The notes under the pieces were generated by a model. The model was not told where the DNA came from. It did no database searches and saw only the letters and a program-made list of their open reading frames with translations. Made by a program: the position numbers and the translations under genes. A stretch of DNA of 64,000 nucleotides from Blumeriella jaapii (lineage: Eukaryota; Ascomycota; Leotiomycetes; Helotiales; Drepanopezizaceae). Shown here one piece after another: positions 45,072 through 55,755 of this stretch. How positions within the stretch are numbered: position 1 is the stretch's first letter; every line of letters begins with the position of its first letter. Location: positions 992,001-1,056,000 of the forward strand of contig VWND01000095.1 in assembly GCA_009599575.1 (NCBI GenBank), in the 5' to 3' direction.

Positions 45072-45790
45072 TGTCTGAAGGGTCCAATGAAATTGAGATA
45101 CCTCAAGCCTCCCGTAGGGCATTGGATACGTGCTAAGCTGGGCAATTTCGCGTTACATGAGACCCTCGAGATAGCAGTTGTGGACGGACATTGGGAAGGT
45201 CGATGAGATTTGGATATGTCCCTGTCAATCCTTCAGAGGATCATCTCTTCAAGAAAGCCTTCTGGGAGGCTGGGGGGTATCTGGACAGAGAGAGGTCTGA
45301 GCCCGAGCAATTGCTTCTCTAGACCTTCATGATTCATTCACATTCACTCAATACTAGAAGCTAAATTCAGCCACTATTGTTATGGCAAGCACTTTCTCGT
45401 TTAGACCTTGAGAATTCACTCGTCCGGTGCTGGAAGATCGATTTCAACCGCTATTGTCGTGTTCTCTTAGCTTATGCGCTAGTGAATTCATTCAAAACAG
45501 TACTTAATATCTCCGAAGCTTCCTACTCCCAACCACCACTTCAACAACAACTCCAACCATCACTTCAACCACAACTCCAACCACAACTCCAACCACAACT
45601 CCAAATACAACTCCAAATACAACTCTAACTACAACCTCGCTTCTACCTCGATCCTGATTCCGACCCCGACCCCAACCCCAACCCAAGCTCGACCTCGATC
45701 TAGATCTCGATCTCCACCAGAGCTGAACAAGCGCCATTACCCAGAAGCTCTCAGCAACAAATCAATAGCATACTCCGAAAAGCCTTCATC
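45072..45790. repeat. Spacer with CAACTCCAACCA-type minisatellite
   Basis: A tandem of CAACTCCAACCA-like units runs from about 45534 to 45630, followed by a run of GACCCCAACCCC/TCGATCTAGATC simple sequence to about 45720. It ends 70 bp upstream of BTB copy 2. No gene is supported. Confidence 0.65.
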
Positions 45791-46651
45791 ATGACGACTC
45801 AAATCTCACCTGCTCCTTATCAGTTCTCGGAAGAAGAACTCAAAGTGTAGGTCTCCTCGACTCCTCGTCATTCCCCGACTCACCTGAACTGGCTCAGACT
45901 AATCACCTCGAGAAGCATACTCAAGGGTCCCAAAGTCCGAATTGTCGTGGGCCCAAAGCGAAAGCTGTATCATCTCTCCAAGACACTCCTCTGCCACTAC
46001 TCACCCTACTTTGATCGCTGTTTCAACGGCCCAGGCAAGAAACAACATCTGGAGTTGCTAGACGACAAGCCCGAGTATTTTGGCGTGCTGATCGACTTCA
46101 TGCTTCAAAAACTGGGTTATACACCATTCGATACTCGGTGTAACCCAGGTCATCCCGAGGCAGTAGTAGCCAAATGCTTGGATTTTCTTGACTGTGCAGA
46201 CAAATACTCCATGTAAGTAGCTGTGAATTCGCTTTCCGATCTAAGTTTTCCAAGTAGCTCTTTTAACTGCTTTACTTGTTGAACAATATTTCAAAGCCTG
46301 CAATTACTAATTGTTTGTTCTGCTAGGGGATACGCCGCCGAAAGCTTGATTCTATGGCCGCTGAAAGATGCTTTGGGGGCGTTGGAGAAGAAGGGACGAC
46401 TAGGTGTCACAGCTCCCGACATCGAGCTTGTCTATCGAGCCACTTCACACGGCAACACAATACGCGAATTGGTTGTCAAGAACATAATTTCTGTGCAGGG
46501 ATTGGAGCCTGATACCTTCAACAAGCAGGAAGAGGGGATTGCTGCTTTTGCTCAAGACATGCTCAAATTTTACCGATCGGGCATTAAGGAGAGCGCTCGA
46601 CAGAAAGCCCTGGCAAAGAGTAGATGTGAGATCTGGAAGAAATCAAAATGA
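45791..46651 (+). CDS. BTB/POZ-domain protein, copy 2
   Basis: Three exons (45791-45846, 45913-46212, 46327-46651) give 226 aa. The start is MTTQISPAPYQFSEEELKVS. The BTB core reads ILKGPKVRIVVGPKRKLYHL, SKTLLCHYSPYFDRCFNGPG and KKQHLELLDDKPEYFGVLID. A C-terminal helical region shared with the other copies follows: VAKCLDFLDCADKYSMGYAA, PDIELVYRATSHGNTIRELV and an EEGIAAFAQDMLKFYRS end. BTB proteins often act as dimeric adaptors, for example for Cullin-3 ligases, but small fungal BTB-only proteins have no known function. All signals look intact. The array suggests recent lineage-specific duplication followed by divergence. Confidence 0.85.
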
Positions 46652-46999
46652 GGTTCACGGCGTGGGATCCGATTACCCATATCTGTGTGGTCCCATAACA
46701 TACGAAACGAGTGAAAGATCGAATCAAGTGTGTTTTTTCCAAATTCTCTCCAATTCCGTGTTGTGATGGACGTTTTGATTGCTCTAGCACGAAAATCAGT
46801 AGATGACCTTCAATCCTATAGTCGATGTTCACTCTCCACTTGCCGTGTAGAAATTACTAGGGGACAGATACCTCAGGCAAGTGGCTATTTTCCAGGAACA
46901 CGTGTCTAGCTTGCTGCCCAAGAGAATTTCACCTTATAAGGCGAGCTTCCAAAACCTCCCTTCAACAAACAGAGGAGGAGACTTAAAGCTGCTAGTAGC
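46652..46999. other. Spacer after BTB copy 2
   Basis: No gene. The last part (from about 46980) grades into a degenerate half-unit of the satellite described next. Confidence 0.4.
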
Positions 47000-48660
47000 C
47001 TGCCAAGGATCGGAAAACGTGCCACACACGTGGAGAGAACATGCTTGACTACTTAGGCTTGTTCCACCTAGCAATGCCTAAGCTATACAGCCAATTACCA
47101 TTCACCGAGTGTTGTGATGACATAATTTTAAAGATTTGAGCGATGTGCAACAGAAAGGAGACTGTTCGGGCTAGACCATTTGCAAGTGTAAAGAACGTGT
47201 CATATATGTAGCGAGAACGTACTTCAAAGTAGCCACGCTTACCAAAACGGGCAAGGTGAAGGCTATATGGCCAATTATAATGAGCGATTGCCTTTGCTTA
47301 CCCAATTTCAAGATTGATGAGATATGCAACAGAAACGAAAAACTGTTCAGATTAGTTTATCCGCAAAAGCATTAAAATTGGCGCAATCGTATCCGCAAAA
47401 GCAAAAAAGGCGTGGCGTACATATCGTGTTTGACGGGTAGCCAAGCCTTCCAAAGTAAGCAAGGGCCTAGGCCACGTAACCAATTATAATAAGCAGACGT
47501 ATTTGCTTACGCAATTTCAAGATTGGTGAGATATGCAACAGAAAGGCAACTGTTCGGGCTAGACCATTTGCAAATGTGAAAACGTGTCAAACATATAGCG
47601 AGAACGTACTTAAAAGTAGCCACGCTTATCAAAACGGGCAAGGTGAAGGCTATATAGCCACTCATAATGAGCGAATGCCTTTGCTTATCCAATTTCAAGA
47701 TTGGTGAGATGTGCAACAAAAACGAAAACCTGTTTAAATTAGCACATCCGCAGAAGCATTAAGAAAGCGTGCCGTACATATCGTGTATGAAGAATAGCCA
47801 AGCTTACCAAAGAAGGCAAGGGCCTAGGCTAAATAACCAATCGCAATAAGCAAATGCTTTTGCTTACGCAATTTTCAAGATTGGTGAGATGTGCAACAGA
47901 AAGGCAACGGTTCGGGCTAGACCATCTGCAAGTGTAAAAATGTATCATACATAAAGCGAGAACGTGGTTGAAAGTAGCTGCGCTTACCAAAACGGGCAAC
48001 GGAATAGGCTTTGTAGCCAATCATAAGCAGATTACTTTGCTTACGCAATTTAGAGATTGGTGAGATATGCAACAGAAAGGCAACTGTTCGGGCTAGACCA
48101 CTTGCAAGTGTAAAGACCGTATCATACAAATGGAGAGAACGTGCTTGACAGGTAGCTACGCTTACCAAAACGAGCAATGGAGTAGGCTTTGTAGCCAATC
48201 ATAAGTAGGTTTCTTTGCTTACGCAATTTCGAGATTGGTGAGATATGCAACAGAAAGGCAACTGGTCGGGCTAGACCACTTGCAAATGTAAAGAACGTAT
48301 TATACAAATGGAGAAAACGTGATTGAAAGTAGCTACGCTTATCAAAACGAGCAAGACGAAGGCTATATGGCCAATCATAATGAGCGATTGCCTTTGCTTA
48401 CCCAATTTCAAGATGGATAAGATGTGCAACAGAAAAGAAAAACTGTTTAGATCAGTATGTTCGCACGGATACTTACTTGAAGAACGTGTCATACACACGG
48501 AGAGAACGTGCTTGACGGGTAGCTAAACTTACCAAAACGAGCAAGGGTGAAGGCTATAAAGCCAATCATCAGCAGATTCCTTTGCTTATGCAATTTCAAG
48601 ATTGGTGAGATGTGCAACAAAAACGAATAACTGTCCAGCTTAGTACACTTGCAACTTCAT
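47000..48660. repeat. Satellite-like tandem array, period about 178 bp, at least nine units
   Basis: A fixed point in the unit (GCAAC within GATGTGCAACAGAAA-type text) falls at 47147, 47326, 47535, 47713, 47893, 48069, 48247, 48426 and 48613. The intervals are 179, 209, 178, 180, 176, 178, 179 and 187 bp. Two monomer types can be told apart just downstream: type A reads GGCAACTGTTCGGGCTAGACC, type B reads CGAAAAACTGTTCAGATTAG or similar. Their order is A B A B A A A B B. A half-unit precedes the first copy. There is no coding capacity; the many short frames on minus repeat with the same period. Confidence 0.9.
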
Positions 48661-49890
48661 CCGATCCGCCCAGCTAAATCAAGCATCAGGCAGTCAACTA
48701 GATTCGAGCCCCCGGGATCAAAGCTCTCCAAGAATTTACCTAAGCCCATCATTGTCGACATAAAACTCCAGCTCCCGAGATTTCTTCCCTTTTGGAGGTC
48801 CTCGAGAGCATTGAACTTATGATAAGGGATACCAGACTAACAGACTCTTACCAACCATCCGCTTTCGCATCAATATCCATCGCTGTGTTCGAGAGCCTGG
48901 GTATTGAGCTCGCCGGAGGTTTGGATTCTCAAGAAGGAGCTATGGGTGATTCGCAGCAGACTTTCGTCGTCAGCCAGGGCAAGATATGATGACACGGAGG
49001 CTCGGTAGTGTTTTATGCCAGACAGCAAAGCAACGAATCATCTGAACACAAGCATTCCATACTTCGAACTTTAGCATTGATGTGTGGTAATGTCATGCTC
49101 CCAGGGAGGGTCAATTTAACAGTCAACCAAGGCAGTCTCAAACCCGATTCTGACCAAAAGGTAGAATTGTTTGGATGCCTCCGACATTGCGGGAGGAAAA
49201 TGCGCGCAGTTCTTTTTGAAGAAGGCATACAAGATAAAATCTGTCTCTGTTAACACTCCAATCGAAATTACCAAATGCGACTAGATGCTTCTCCAGAGCT
49301 TTGAGCGGATTCATTCACCTTTCAATGCGTGGCGTACGAAGTCCTTCCAGCTTTAATGAGATACGAACCGGAAATAGTTTCGTAGCCATTATGCATAGAA
49401 TATCGTCCTCGGTGGCATGTCGGCTGAGCCACAATATAAAAATTCAAAGGCTACGTATCATCCACCTTTGTTGTTTCGTTTGTACCAAATGCTCCAACTC
49501 GCTGATAGCTCAGTTGGTTGGATGCATATCTGATTCGAGGTCCAATCCCTCGAAGTCCTGTTTTTTTGTCTTTTCTTTGAAATCCATTTTCTCTGTTTCC
49601 ACGATATTCTCTCTTTCCCCGATCTTTTTTGGTTCCCACCCTTTTCAACCTTTTCTTGTTTTCCACCTCTTTTTTCTTCCCATCTCAAAGACTCCGCCTT
49701 ACCATAAATACCCGTCAACACCTCAACGACTCTCCCCCATCTAAACCGATCTTCCCCAGCCACCACATCGATCTGCCGAACATCTAAGCAGTCTGTTTAT
49801 TTAAAAACAGCTGAGATCGCACCCGCTCCTACACAAACAGCGACCCGAGAGCATCCTCAGCCCAAACACATCCTGCAGTCTCTCCCCCTC
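48661..49890. other. Spacer between the satellite and BTB copy 3
   Basis: No protein gene is supported. It contains a tRNA-like remnant (listed separately) and a pyrimidine-rich tract at 49560-49690. Small frames at 48792-49253 have no homology. Confidence 0.45.
49499..49567 (+). pseudogene. tRNA-like remnant lacking an anticodon arm
   Basis: TAGCTCAGTTGG (49506-49517) is a perfect A box / D arm. About 25 bp further on, CGAGG-TCCAATC-CCTCG (49536-49552) forms a 5-bp T stem with a 7-nt loop resembling TTCRANY with one change, and a T7 run follows at 49560. There is no room for a normal anticodon arm between them. It is probably a truncated tRNA or a tRNA-derived (SINE-type) fragment. Confidence 0.4.
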
Positions 49891-50619
49891 ATGACTACCA
49901 TACCAGCACCTCCGAAAAAGAAGCCACGCTGCGACGAGTTTCTGAGGTGAGTCGTTCCCACGACGGGGCTTTCGCTCCTAGGGAGCAATGCTAAGACAAG
50001 CTTTCATAGATTGATGTCGGGCCCGAAAGTTGACATCTACGTTGGCCAAGACAGAAAGCACTACAGTGTCCCCAAGGACTTGCTATGTTACTATTCTCCG
50101 TACTTCGACTCGTGCTTCAACGGCGATTTCAAGGAGGCGAAAGAGCAGAAGCTGGAACTCTTGGATGACGATGTAGAGGGGTTCGAATTTCTGCTCGAGT
50201 ACATCCTCCATGCCGCCTTCGAAGAGATCGAGATACCAGAGACTGAGGGCAACAAGCAGCGGGTAGAGCGGTGTCTGAAGTTCCTTGAATACACAGACAA
50301 GTACAGCATGAGAGAGGCTCACCATGTGATTGCCGAGCCTCTCAGGAGAGCTCTTGATCTCGCGTTCCCGCCTATTCGGACTGACAAGAGACGTATCAAG
50401 CCAGTCGACGTCGAGCTTGTGTGGAGACGTATCAAGCCAATCGATGTCGAGCTTGTGTATCGAGCTTCGCCTGTTGGTAGCAGGGTCAGAAAGATAATCA
50501 TTAACGACATTTTCAAATACCAAGGGCACAAAGGATATGAGTTCCGCGAGCAAGAAACTGAAATCCCGGGATTTGCTGTTGACGTTCTCAACGAGATCCG
50601 CAGCAGGGGCATGTTTTAG
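49891..50619 (+). CDS. BTB/POZ-domain protein, copy 3
   Basis: Two exons, 49891-49946 and 50010-50619, give 221 aa. The start is MTTIPAPPKKKPRCDEFLRL. The BTB core is MSGPKVDIYVGQDRKHYSVP, KDLLCYYSPYFDSCFNGDFK and EQKLELLDDDVEGFEFLLEY. The shared C-terminal part is RCLKFLEYTDKYSMREAHHV, ELVYRASPVGSRVRKIIIND and EQETEIPGFAVDVLNEIRS. A 36-bp in-frame tandem duplication at about 50389-50460 doubles RRIKPVDVELVW / RRIKPIDVELVY, which is single in the other copies. The first intron is at the same position as in copies 1 and 2. Function unknown; likely a protein-protein adaptor. Confidence 0.87.
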
Positions 50620-50963
50620 TAGCTGGCATAGTGAGAGTGTCACGGTAGGACAGCAGGCACGGAGGAATCGCATCGCCAACAATGTTGATTATTTGAGCTT
50701 TCAGCAGAAAATGGTACACGTATGAGATTCTGTCAACTCGTGAACCATATTCGCAGAAGTGAGAAAGTGACTTTGCAGCCTTCGTCGACCCGTCCGGTCG
50801 TGACTACCAAAACGGGAAGCACGAGCGATGACATAAGCCAGACGCCAAGTGCGGCCTCCACTTCTTCCACATTTTCACACCTGCGATCTCTCCCCGTCTT
50901 CACATCAACATCACCAACTCTCTGACCAACTCTCTGACAGGTCTTTCTGCACAGCACGAATCC

Positions 50964-52052
50964 ATGTCCTCAGCAGGGTCGCACGGGCGCAGCGGTTCAG
51001 GCCCTGGCGCGTCTCTCACGCCCAAGAACAAATCTCTTACTCCCTTGCACGCATCCGCTTCACTAGAGAGTCTCGACATAGTGTCGCCACCTCATGCAGA
51101 CACTCTCCGACCTAGGCGGAGAATTATCCAACCTAGACGATCAAATTTTCCCTTGCTCTCCTCGGGACCCCTACATCCTCCTGGATTCGATCAACAACCG
51201 GTATCCCCTACTGCTAGCAAGATGCCTGAAGTCATTCCAACAGTGTCTGCTGCACCCCCTGCTGCTACTTCTGTTGCAGTCTCATCAAAGCGACCAGCAG
51301 CACGCTCCTTGGAGGCACCACGCAAGCTCACAACTGCCGAGTTCATCGAGTACGTAATGCTCACTTCACACTCAGTACTGCTCCTAACTTTATTCTGTAG
51401 TAAGATGTTGTCTAGCGAGTGGGTAACAATCCTCGCGGGTCCAAAGAAACAGAAGTTCAAGTGTTCGGCAGAGATCTTGTCGCATTATTCGCCTTTCTTC
51501 GATGCAATGCTCAATGGCCAATCGATAGAGGGTCGGACAAGAGTGGTCGAGCTCCCAGAGGATGATCCCGATGACATTGAAGTAATGATCGATTGGCTTA
51601 TCAGAGGCAATGTTCAAGATATCCTGACCACTGAAAGATGGGGTGACAAGATCATTGAACGATGTATTGGGTTTCTCGTCTTTGCGAAGAAGTACTGTCT
51701 CAAGTCAGTCGAGACTACGATACATGAGCCTCTCGAAAAGGCTCTGAAACTCCATGCAGTCAAGATGCTCTGTGGTGAATTCATTGAGCAAGTCTTCGAA
51801 GCAACGTCAATTGGAAGCCGACTGAGAGTCCTCATCACCAAAGCAGCTCTCTCGGTATCAGTACCTAGAGACGTGAAGAAAAACGAAGTCCGATTCAGAA
51901 AGCAGGAGTTGGAAGTCCCTGGATTTGCGGCAGAAGCCATTCGCCAGTTCAGAATGGGACTTGAAAACTTTTCTTGGAAGGACCCCCTGAAAGTCAAGAA
52001 GAGCAGCTCGATTTACTCAAGCAGACACGAGTCCGATGCTGTTGATGACTGA
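50964..52052 (+). CDS. BTB/POZ-domain protein, copy 4, with long N-terminal extension
   Basis: Two exons, 50964-51349 and 51401-52052, give 345 aa. The N-terminal 120 residues are Ser/Pro-rich and probably disordered (MSSAGSHGRSGSGPGASLTP), absent from copies 1-3. After the intron the BTB core begins MLSSEWVTILAGPKKQKFKC, then SAEILSHYSPFFDAMLNGQS and VVELPEDDPDDIEVMIDWLI. The C-terminal part matches the array: RCIGFLVFAKKYCLKSVETT, FIEQVFEATSIGSRLRVLIT and KQELEVPGFAAEAIRQFRMG. It is the most diverged copy. The start at 50964 is the first ATG of the frame. No catalytic residues are expected in this fold. Confidence 0.87.
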   Translation: MSSAGSHGRSGSGPGASLTPKNKSLTPLHASASLESLDIVSPPHADTLRPRRRIIQPRRSNFPLLSSGPLHPPGFDQQPVSPTASKMPEVIPTVSAAPPAATSVAVSSKRPAARSLEAPRKLTTAEFIEYVMLTSHSVLLLTLFCSKMLSSEWVTILAGPKKQKFKCSAEILSHYSPFFDAMLNGQSIEGRTRVVELPEDDPDDIEVMIDWLIRGNVQDILTTERWGDKIIERCIGFLVFAKKYCLKSVETTIHEPLEKALKLHAVKMLCGEFIEQVFEATSIGSRLRVLITKAALSVSVPRDVKKNEVRFRKQELEVPGFAAEAIRQFRMGLENFSWKDPLKVKKSSSIYSSRHESDAVDD

Positions 52053-52506
52053 ACGAATGAGGCAATTACGGATATTTTGATGCAGTGAAGAGACTGGTGA
52101 CGTGTTCAGCTGGGCAATGATGCGGTAGGAAGGGAACAATGTAGCGTGGCCGTTTAGCTGGGGGGATGAGCTCAATCATGTGCCTGGCGTGGTGGGAGGA
52201 ATTTCATGTTCGTGAGTCTTAGGAGGAAGTATAAAGTTGCTATGTCTTTGACTACGTACCTAGCATCAACAATTATATGCTAGCACGTTTGTCACCTGGG
52301 TCGGTTAAGCCCGCCGCAACAACAGTCATAGCATAGCATCTCGAACTTTCGCAAAGGAAAGGAGCTCTGGAGCGTACTTTTGATTGGGTGGTATGATATC
52401 GCAGGATGGCAGAAGAAAGATGCACGCTAGATGCGGTGCTTCTACTAGCCTCAGAAGGCGCAAGAGAAGGAAAAAAAGAAACCCAACGCAAGCAAGCCGA
52501 GTCCCC
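52053..52506. other. Intergenic between convergent genes
   Basis: Space between the ends of BTB copy 4 (+) and TCTP (-). No gene, hairpin or repeat stands out. Confidence 0.4.
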
Positions 52507-53424
52507 TTAGACCTTCATCTCGACCAACCCATGCTTCCAGACTGTGACGAAAGGAGTGGTTCCATCCTCGCGGTAGTTCATGAGGATGACCCTGTTGGTG
52601 ACAGTCAGTGGCTGCAAATGGCTTATAGTCAAATCTCGTCACGACGTACATTCCATCCGGATCCATCGACTCGCCAATGTAGAAGTCGTAGTCCTTGAAG
52701 TTGGCGACGATCTTTTTGGCGTAAGCCTGGGCACCCTTCTCGAAAGCGGTGATAGTCTCCTCCGGGGCATCTTTGGCCTTGAGGGCGTCCTTGACCTTCT
52801 TCATGTATGCTGTCGAGGAACATCAGTCTACCTTTTCCCACCAATGGCATCCGCACATGTGTGCGGGCTTGCGCGCGAGATACGTACTCTTGAGATGGCT
52901 GAGGTAGGACTTTTTGTCGAATGAGGTGGATTGCAGGCGGAACGAGTTGACGACATTGTTGACCTGGACGGCGCCGTCCTCGACACCCTCGTCGGCCTCC
53001 TCCGCGGACGCGTTGGCACCGGTATCTACATGCCTACATCAGCGTCGGCTCTCTCCTGTCGCTCTCCTCGCTCCCAGCGCTCCTCCTCCTCCTCCTCCGC
53101 CTCCAATCACGCATGCATGCAGCTGGGGATACGTACTGACTTCGACGGCACCGAGGGTGATCATGGCGCAGTCGACCTCGTACACGGCGCCATCGACCTC
53201 CTTCAGGTCGTAGGAGTCGGAGATGATCTCGTCACCGGTGATGATGTCCTGTGGTGCCACGGTCGGTCAGCGTCCATGTCTTTTCCGGCCGCGGCGTGTT
53301 CGAATTCCCTTCCCTTCTCCTCCCCACCAAGGATGAAAGTCACATCGAGTCGCAGTGCGGGGTCGTGTTGTCGCTGGCTTGAGGGATGGCTAGGAACGGA
53401 TGAGCGTACCTTGTAGATAATCAT
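52507..53424 (-). CDS. TMA19: Translationally controlled tumour protein homologue (TCTP/p23)
   Basis: TCTP is a small, abundant cytosolic protein associated with ribosomes and stress responses. Five exons (53410-53424, 53137-53248, 52888-53025, 52650-52809, 52507-52591) give 169 aa, the normal family length. Exon 1 encodes only MIIYK; the protein continues [80 protein letters not shown] and ends HGLVEMKV. Most donors are GTACG-type. A CACGTG box lies at 53647-53652, about 220 bp upstream. The five-residue first exon and the strict family match leave no doubt about the start. Confidence 0.97.
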
Positions 53425-53739
53425 GATGGCGGTGGTTGGAAGGGGGTCGAGACGAGCGTCGATGGAAAGCGAGGACAGAAGATGTGGGAGCGAAGGGCAG
53501 GAGGTGAAAATTGCAGTCGAATGTTCGTGGTGGGAAAAATCGCGGGCAGATGATGATGTGGAGGGGCTGGCCGCGGCCCGATGGGGACTAGCGTCTCCCG
53601 CTTGGCCGGCAAGGTTGGAAGTCGGAGGTCGGAGTTGTGGCCAAGTCACGTGTCGTAGCGAGCTGATATATGGTGGCGCGCTGTATACATCGTATTAATT
53701 GTATGTATTTACTATATCTACTGCATACATGTATTTACT
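53425..53739. promoter_or_regulatory. TCTP upstream region
   Basis: Holds the TCTP promoter with a GTCACGTGTCG box (CACGTG 53647-53652). From about 53690 it passes into TACTGCATGTACTG-type minisatellite. Confidence 0.4.
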
Positions 53740-53753
53740 GCATGTACTGAATT

Positions 53754-55475
53754 GCCGCCCCTCGGGGTGCGAGGTCGACGACGACCTCGCGGGCTAGACT
53801 CAATACCTGTACGTGGTGCCTGGTACGAACCTTCCGCCCTTTCGATTGCAAGCGCTCTTCTCCTGAGGCAGAAGGGCGTCGTTGCATTCGAAAGGTGTCG
53901 GGAGAGCCAAAATTGAGCAATCGACACGTGGCGACTTCGAAGAGATTTTCCTTACCGGCGATCCGGGCCATTCTTACGACTACGTACACTACTACGATTT
54001 ATCTGACGAGGGCATACCTACTGAGAATTCCAGAAGGATTGTATTGAAGGGAAAAGGCGGAAAATAAGAATCGACAGCCCGACTATCGAAAACCCGGTAC
54101 AGCGCCTTCGAAATAATCGTCCCTACCGATCACAACCGACTCGAGCCGCCCCTCGGGGTGCGAGGTCGACGACGACCTCGCGGGCTAGACTCAATACCTG
54201 TACGTGGTGCCTGGTACGAACCTTCCGCCCTTTCGATTGCAAGCGCTCTTCTCCTGAGGCAGAAGGGCGTCGTTGCATTCGAAAGGTGTCGGGAGAGCCA
54301 AAATTAAGCAATCGACACGTGGCGACTTCGAAGAGATTTTCCTTACCGGCGATCCGGGCCATTCTTACGACTACGTACATTACTACGATCTACCTGACGA
54401 GGGCATACCTACTGAGAATTCCAGAAGGATTGTATTGAAGGGAAAAGGCGGAAAATAAGAATCGACAGCCCGACTATCGAAAACCCGGTACAGCGCCTTC
54501 GAAATAATCGTCCCTACCGATCACAACCGACTCGACAGCATATTTGACGGAGGAAAGGGTATCGGTGGAACATACGCGTTTGCAAACGCGTACAAAACAA
54601 GCGTTCGAGAGACAATTCGGCGCCGTTAATTCGAAGTTCCGAACGTGTTTTCAAAGATTATAAAAAAGCTGCGATACCGCGGGATTAGAAACCCGGGATA
54701 TACGTATCAAAAGAGCTTTTTTCCAATCGTGGTTTTTACTTTTTTGATACGTATATATTTTGTAATCTTTGGAACTATTGAAGGCCTTACTTTACGAACA
54801 CTATGGAGAACCATCCCGCCTGTAGGGGAAGGGCTCAAATAGCGGGCCTATTGGCCAAACATTTCTTTTATATAACTGCTTTTTCGAGGGTCTGCTTTTT
54901 GTATATAAAAATCCCCAGCTTAGCACGTCCTATGCCCTTCGGGAGGCTGAGGTGGCTCTGCCCCTTCTGACGTTAAACAATATCATCATCATCATCAACA
55001 ACCGACTCGACAGCATATTTGACGGAGGAAAGGGTATCGGTGGAACACACGCGTTTGCAAACGCGTACAAAACAAGCGTTCGAGAGACAATTCGGCGCCG
55101 TTAACTCGAAGTTCCGAACGTGTTTTTAAAGATTATAAAAAAGCTGCGATACCGCGGGATCAGAAACCCGGGATATACGTATCAAAAAAGCTTTTTCCCA
55201 ATCGTGGTTTTTACTTTTTTGATACGTATATATTTTGTAATCTTTGGAACCATTGAAGGTTTTACTTCACGAACATTATGGAGAACCATCCCGCCTGTAG
55301 GGGAAGGGCTCAAATAGCGGGCCTATTGGCCAAACATTTCTTTTATATAACTGCTTTCTCGAGGGTCTGCTTTTTGTATATAAAAATCCCTAGCTTAGCA
55401 CGTCCTATGCCCTTCGGGAGGCTGAGGTGGCTCTGCCCCTCCTGACGTTAAACAATATCATCATCATCATTATCA
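53754..55475 (+). mobile_element. Non-LTR (SINE/LINE-like) element cluster with TCA tail
   Basis: The insert is bounded by a 14-bp direct repeat GCATGTACTGAATT (53740-53753 and 55476-55489) and ends in an ATCATCATCATCATTATCA tail. This is the signature of target-primed insertion. Inside are two kinds of tandem block. Block A (start GCCGCCCCTCGGGGTGCGAG) is present twice with a 391-bp period (53754 and 54145). Block B (start ACCGACTCGACAGCATATTT) is present twice with a 475-bp period (54526 and 55001), each B ending in a TCA run. The second A with the first B makes one complete unit of about 0.85 kb. A GGTACGAACC in block A resembles a Pol III B box. No reverse transcriptase is visible, so it is non-autonomous. 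Confidence 0.75.
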
Positions 55476-55489
55476 GCATGTACTGAATT

Positions 55490-55755
55490 TACTGCATATA
55501 CTGAATCTACTGCATATACGTATTTACTGCGTATACTGAGTTTACTGCGTATACTGAGTTTACTGCATACACTGGATTTACTGCGTACACTGTATTTACT
55601 GCGTGCACTGTATTTACTGTACGTATTCACTGTATTTACTGCATATACTGAACATACTGCATACACGTATTTACTGCCTGCACTGTATTTACCGTACGTA
55701 CTCACTGTATTTACTGCATATACTGAATCTACTGCATACACGTATTTACTGCCTG
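55490..55755. repeat. TACTG-type minisatellite, left part
   Basis: Imperfect units near TTTACTGCATATACTGAATC and TTTACTGCGTGCACTGTA run without a break to the 5' LTR. The array resumes after the LTR element at 57588, so it predates the insertion. Confidence 0.85.

Noticed and set aside
47000..48660. CRISPR array
   Set aside because: Repeats are about 178 bp with no short conserved repeat and unique spacer pattern, and the genome is fungal; it is a satellite.
53882..54458. Paired 61-codon and 84-codon frames in the A blocks as genes
   Set aside because: They occur identically in both tandem copies on both strands with no motif; they are repeat sequence.
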